Positions 61,417 through 64,000 of a stretch of 64,000 nucleotides of DNA are shown piece by piece. Origin of the DNA: UBA7446 sp049596455 (GTDB lineage Bacteria; Bacteroidota; Bacteroidia; Flavobacteriales; Flavobacteriaceae); the NCBI GenBank assembly GCA_049596455.1, contig JBMYLP010000001.1:124001-188000 (forward strand), given 5' to 3'. Positions within the stretch are counted from its first letter, which is position 1, and every line of letters starts with the position of its first letter. Under the pieces are notes generated by a model, which was not told where the DNA came from, did no database searches, and saw only the letters and a list, made by a program, of their open reading frames with translations. The translations under genes and the position numbers were made by a program.

Positions 61417-64000
61417 TTATTTGTTTAGTATTTTTTGCACAAGTTCATTGAAAGAATCAAAACGAACTTGGTAATTAACTCCTATACCTTGCGTATAGCC
61501 CAATTCATCGCCAAAATATTGAAACTCATTTTCTTTATTAAAAACACGAGCACGAAGCGTACCCTGTTTATTCAATAAAAATTCAACGGTGACATCGCCG
61601 ATAACAGTAGTTTCCTCTTCGCTGCCCACAGGGACACCTACTTTGCCATCAATAATGATGCGCTCATTGATATTTGTAGAAAGACTCACCCCTAACCTAT
61701 CTCGATTTTGTATTGATGCTGCCGCATTACGGTCGCCTTGTAAATAGTCTAGACTTAAATTCAGCTTGTCATTTTCGCTAGCAAATATGTTGTCAAAAAC
61801 TCCCGATGCTTTTTGGAAAAGATTGTTTGTTAAGGTTTGACTCGAAATGGCAGCCAACGAAACTTGGTTAATAAAAGACCCCTGCGACAGCAAAGAAATT
61901 GCTTGAAGTTGACTACGCTCTTGGTCGTTTAGCCTGTAGTTCAGCTCGTTTTTCATTACACCAGAGGCATTTGGAAAATCAATCTCAAAAGTGGGAGTTT
62001 CAGGGTTTAACAGGTTGCCAAATAAATTTATGGTTACCTCTGTTGGTATTTTTTGACTTACATTGTCTCCCTCAAGTAAAATTGCAGGGTTTGCTCCACC
62101 GGGAACATCATATACGGCTTGCATATTAATTTGAGCACCATACGGGTCGCCTTCCCAAACAATAGTTCCACCTGGTTTAAGACGGAAAGTCTTGTCTATA
62201 AGTCCTAAATTTTTAAAATTATAAATCCCTTCAAACGCAATAAAATCTCCCCACATGGCAAAGGAACCTGCGGTATCAATTTCCAACAGCAAGTTACCCG
62301 CACCAATACCTCGCATAAAACTTTTTGTTTCTGGATCAACTACAATTTCAACTTCGGCATCTGGAGTAACATCAAGGTCAAAATTCATTTGCAGCCCTTT
62401 TACCACATCACGAACAATTTCATTTGCAGCATCTTGCTCCTCCTTTTTCACAAAATTGATAAATGAAACATCGCCAATTGCCGTATCATATTGTATAGGT
62501 ATAAGCAAACTTGTTCCTTGAGCAGTTTGTCCAATAACATCGATTTCCATATTCGAAAACAGCCCATGCAAGTGAGCGTCTCCAGTAAAAAATGCCTTGC
62601 CGTAATACAATGCATTTTCTGAAAAGTCCGTATCGAGAACAGATAAGTTTTCAGCCTCAATACGCATGTCTATTCCCCAATCCGAAAAAGATTTGTGTTC
62701 AAGCACACCATTAAGTACACCCGTATGGTTTGAGTTGTCTAAAAATGAAGTTCTCTGAATAGAAATTTTGTCTGCGCCAAACTCAAATGGAACTGTTGAT
62801 TTAAAAGAATATACTGTATTTAAGTACGGAACACCCAAACGAAGTGCATCGACATTCAAAATACCTGTAGAAGAAATGTTGCCATTTTCAGAGCTAAGTC
62901 GCAAATTTCCATTAGCAGCTCCATCAAATGGTGCAAAAACAGTATTTGTTAAGCCCGCAATTGCCGATAAATTATAATCTGAAAAAGTTGCGTTAATATC
63001 CCACACAGGCTTTTTGTTCTTAATACCGATATTTCCCGAAGCTAAAATCACATCTTTATCATTTTCTTCAACACGAAACGCCAAATCATATAGTTGACTT
63101 TTCGATTGTGATTTTAGGGTTAAAAAGGCATTTCCAAGATTCACATTATTGAGTCTCAAATCAGAAAACTGCATGTTTGAATTTCCACCAAAGCCATCAG
63201 GCATTTGTTTGATGTTTATGAATCCATCTGCCACACCCTCCCATTTATCTTCTTCAAAAGACAGCATATCGCTCAATGCAACTTGCTCTAGATCTAACTC
63301 AACAGCAAATGAATCTTCGCCTTTTTGAGATGCGGAAATGGATATTTTGGAAGCATTACTTACCAACGTTAGTTTTGACAACGAAAAGTCTTTTGTGTTT
63401 TTTGCCATCAATACAGGAGGGGTGTTGGCTGTGCCCAATTTCCATTGTCGATTGTTAAAGTAAAAATCCGCATTTTGAATGCCCAAAACAGCTTGCCCCT
63501 CTTCATTTATGGTAAAAGATGTGTTCAGCTGATTCTGTTTATCTGGAGTGGTGGCAGAGGAAAACTCAGCCCTACCATAAAGCTTGTCTTTAATTCGTGA
63601 ATTAATCCAATTCAGATCTAGCAAAATTCCTCGTGAGTGCTCCAATTTATCTAACGACACAAAAGAATGGTATAATGGGTTTTGGGTGCCAATCTGAACT
63701 TCTAACCTATCTAATTTGGTTGAATTTATTTGAAGCTTAGGCGCACGAACATTTAACTGAAAAAGTTTTTTATCTGGATTTATTTTACCCTTAATAAATG
63801 TATTATCATCCAAAGACACGTTATCGCCAAAAAGTGCTGATGCTATTTTCCCTCGAAGATTAAAATTAAAATCAACATATTGATTAGGAGTAACCTCAAG
63901 AGGTACAAAATTACTGTACTGACTACCCAAAGCGTTTTGTATCAATTTGGACAGCTCTGTAGGTTTAAATTCGCCAATCATCAACCCCGTAGCAACATCT
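61417..64000 (-). CDS. tamB: TamB-family (DUF490) translocation/assembly protein, C-terminal part (cut by window end)
   Basis: About 861 codons are visible and the frame stays open at base 64000, so the N-terminus lies outside. The body is a long run of beta strands (repeats of the type DxxLxNVNLGNAFLTLKS), fitting the groove-forming TamB/AsmA fold. The C-terminal DUF490 part has GGTIVWEGDPYGAQINMQAVY and LNLFGNLLNP-type strands followed by LQAISLLSQGSFINQVS. TamB works between the membranes in lipid transport and outer-membrane protein assembly, often with TamA. It ends 75 bases before the pfkA start on the same strand. Confidence 0.88.
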   Translation of the reverse strand, partial: DVATGLMIGEFKPTELSKLIQNALGSQYSNFVPLEVTPNQYVDFNFNLRGKIASALFGDNVSLDDNTFIKGKINPDKKLFQLNVRAPKLQINSTKLDRLEVQIGTQNPLYHSFVSLDKLEHSRGILLDLNWINSRIKDKLYGRAEFSSATTPDKQNQLNTSFTINEEGQAVLGIQNADFYFNNRQWKLGTANTPPVLMAKNTKDFSLSKLTLVSNASKISISASQKGEDSFAVELDLEQVALSDMLSFEEDKWEGVADGFINIKQMPDGFGGNSNMQFSDLRLNNVNLGNAFLTLKSQSKSQLYDLAFRVEENDKDVILASGNIGIKNKKPVWDINATFSDYNLSAIAGLTNTVFAPFDGAANGNLRLSSENGNISSTGILNVDALRLGVPYLNTVYSFKSTVPFEFGADKISIQRTSFLDNSNHTGVLNGVLEHKSFSDWGIDMRIEAENLSVLDTDFSENALYYGKAFFTGDAHLHGLFSNMEIDVIGQTAQGTSLLIPIQYDTAIGDVSFINFVKKEEQDAANEIVRDVVKGLQMNFDLDVTPDAEVEIVVDPETKSFMRGIGAGNLLLEIDTAGSFAMWGDFIAFEGIYNFKNLGLIDKTFRLKPGGTIVWEGDPYGAQINMQAVYDVPGGANPAILLEGDNVSQKIPTEVTINLFGNLLNPETPTFEIDFPNASGVMKNELNYRLNDQERSQLQAISLLSQGSFINQVSLAAISSQTLTNNLFQKASGVFDNIFASENDKLNLSLDYLQGDRNAAASIQNRDRLGVSLSTNINERIIIDGKVGVPVGSEEETTVIGDVTVEFLLNKQGTLRARVFNKENEFQYFGDELGYTQGIGVNYQVRFDSFNELVQKILNK

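Noticed and set aside
1..64000. tRNA or rRNA genes
   Set aside because: No cloverleaf-like segments or rRNA signatures were noticed in any intergenic gap; a dedicated search was not possible.

Overview
The window is chromosomal DNA from a member of the Bacteroidota, most likely a marine-type Flavobacteriaceae. Four things point there: -7 boxes of the TAnnTTTG kind in front of many genes, lipoproteins with short LxxC-type lipoboxes, BshA (bacillithiol), and a flavobacterial gene repertoire (fused E1 alpha/beta dehydrogenase, MutS2 without Smr domain, SPOR-amidase/LptD/MCE cluster, stand-alone HsdR_N protein beside holA). No rRNA, tRNA, CRISPR array, insertion sequence or prophage was seen.

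Layout. 1-5.1 kb: the 3' part of a histidine operon (hisD end, hisC, hisB, hisH, hisA, hisF, hisIE), mostly with 4-base ATGA overlaps, closed by a clear terminator. 5.2-9.6 kb: an MscS channel, a 57-residue membrane peptide gene on the minus strand, a lipocalin-like lipoprotein, an M61 metallopeptidase and a DUF2461 protein. 9.6-14.8 kb: a minus-strand five-gene island that looks like a restriction-modification or other defence system: EcoRI-type adenine methyltransferase, ORF6N-domain protein, DUF262-HNH nuclease, SF2 helicase and an unrecognised basic protein. This is the main accessory region and the best candidate for an undescribed system.

14.8-25.7 kb: small membrane and secreted proteins, alanine dehydrogenase, an isopenicillin-N-synthase-like dioxygenase, a SUI1-type factor, an acyl-adenylating ligase coupled to an unusual thiolase, a spondin-domain lipoprotein, divergent ung/mutS2, and a DCC-family protein without a normal start codon. 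25.7-41 kb: DAACS symporter, aroC, TlpA-like lipoprotein, LpxL-type acyltransferase, glmM, AcpH-like protein, uvrA, LOG-family protein, a peptidase-like/beta-barrel fusion with a degenerate zinc site, and the fused 2-oxoacid dehydrogenase E1.

41-48.6 kb: dispersed palindromic repeats, holA, the HsdR_N protein, a GT2 glycosyltransferase, then a patch (43.55-44.76 kb) where four copies of one short repeat surround a small EF-hand-like membrane protein and a YefM/YoeB toxin-antitoxin pair; next come a sterol-desaturase-family protein, an acyl-CoA carboxylase beta subunit and bshA. 48.6-64 kb: a compact minus-strand unit (amidase, MCE protein, membrane Fe-S protein, HAD protein, CCG Fe-S protein, a conserved small protein, GH3 glycosidase), divergent lptD, ridA, an N-acetylglucosamine-kinase-like protein, gapA, pfkA, and the 3' part of tamB running off the window.

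Functionally the window is mostly housekeeping (histidine and aromatic amino acid synthesis, glycolysis, DNA repair, envelope assembly) with two accessory patches at 9.6-14.8 kb and 43.5-44.8 kb. Starts were moved from the longest open frame wherever the upstream extension lay antisense to a neighbour or lacked a signal peptide; these choices are stated per gene.
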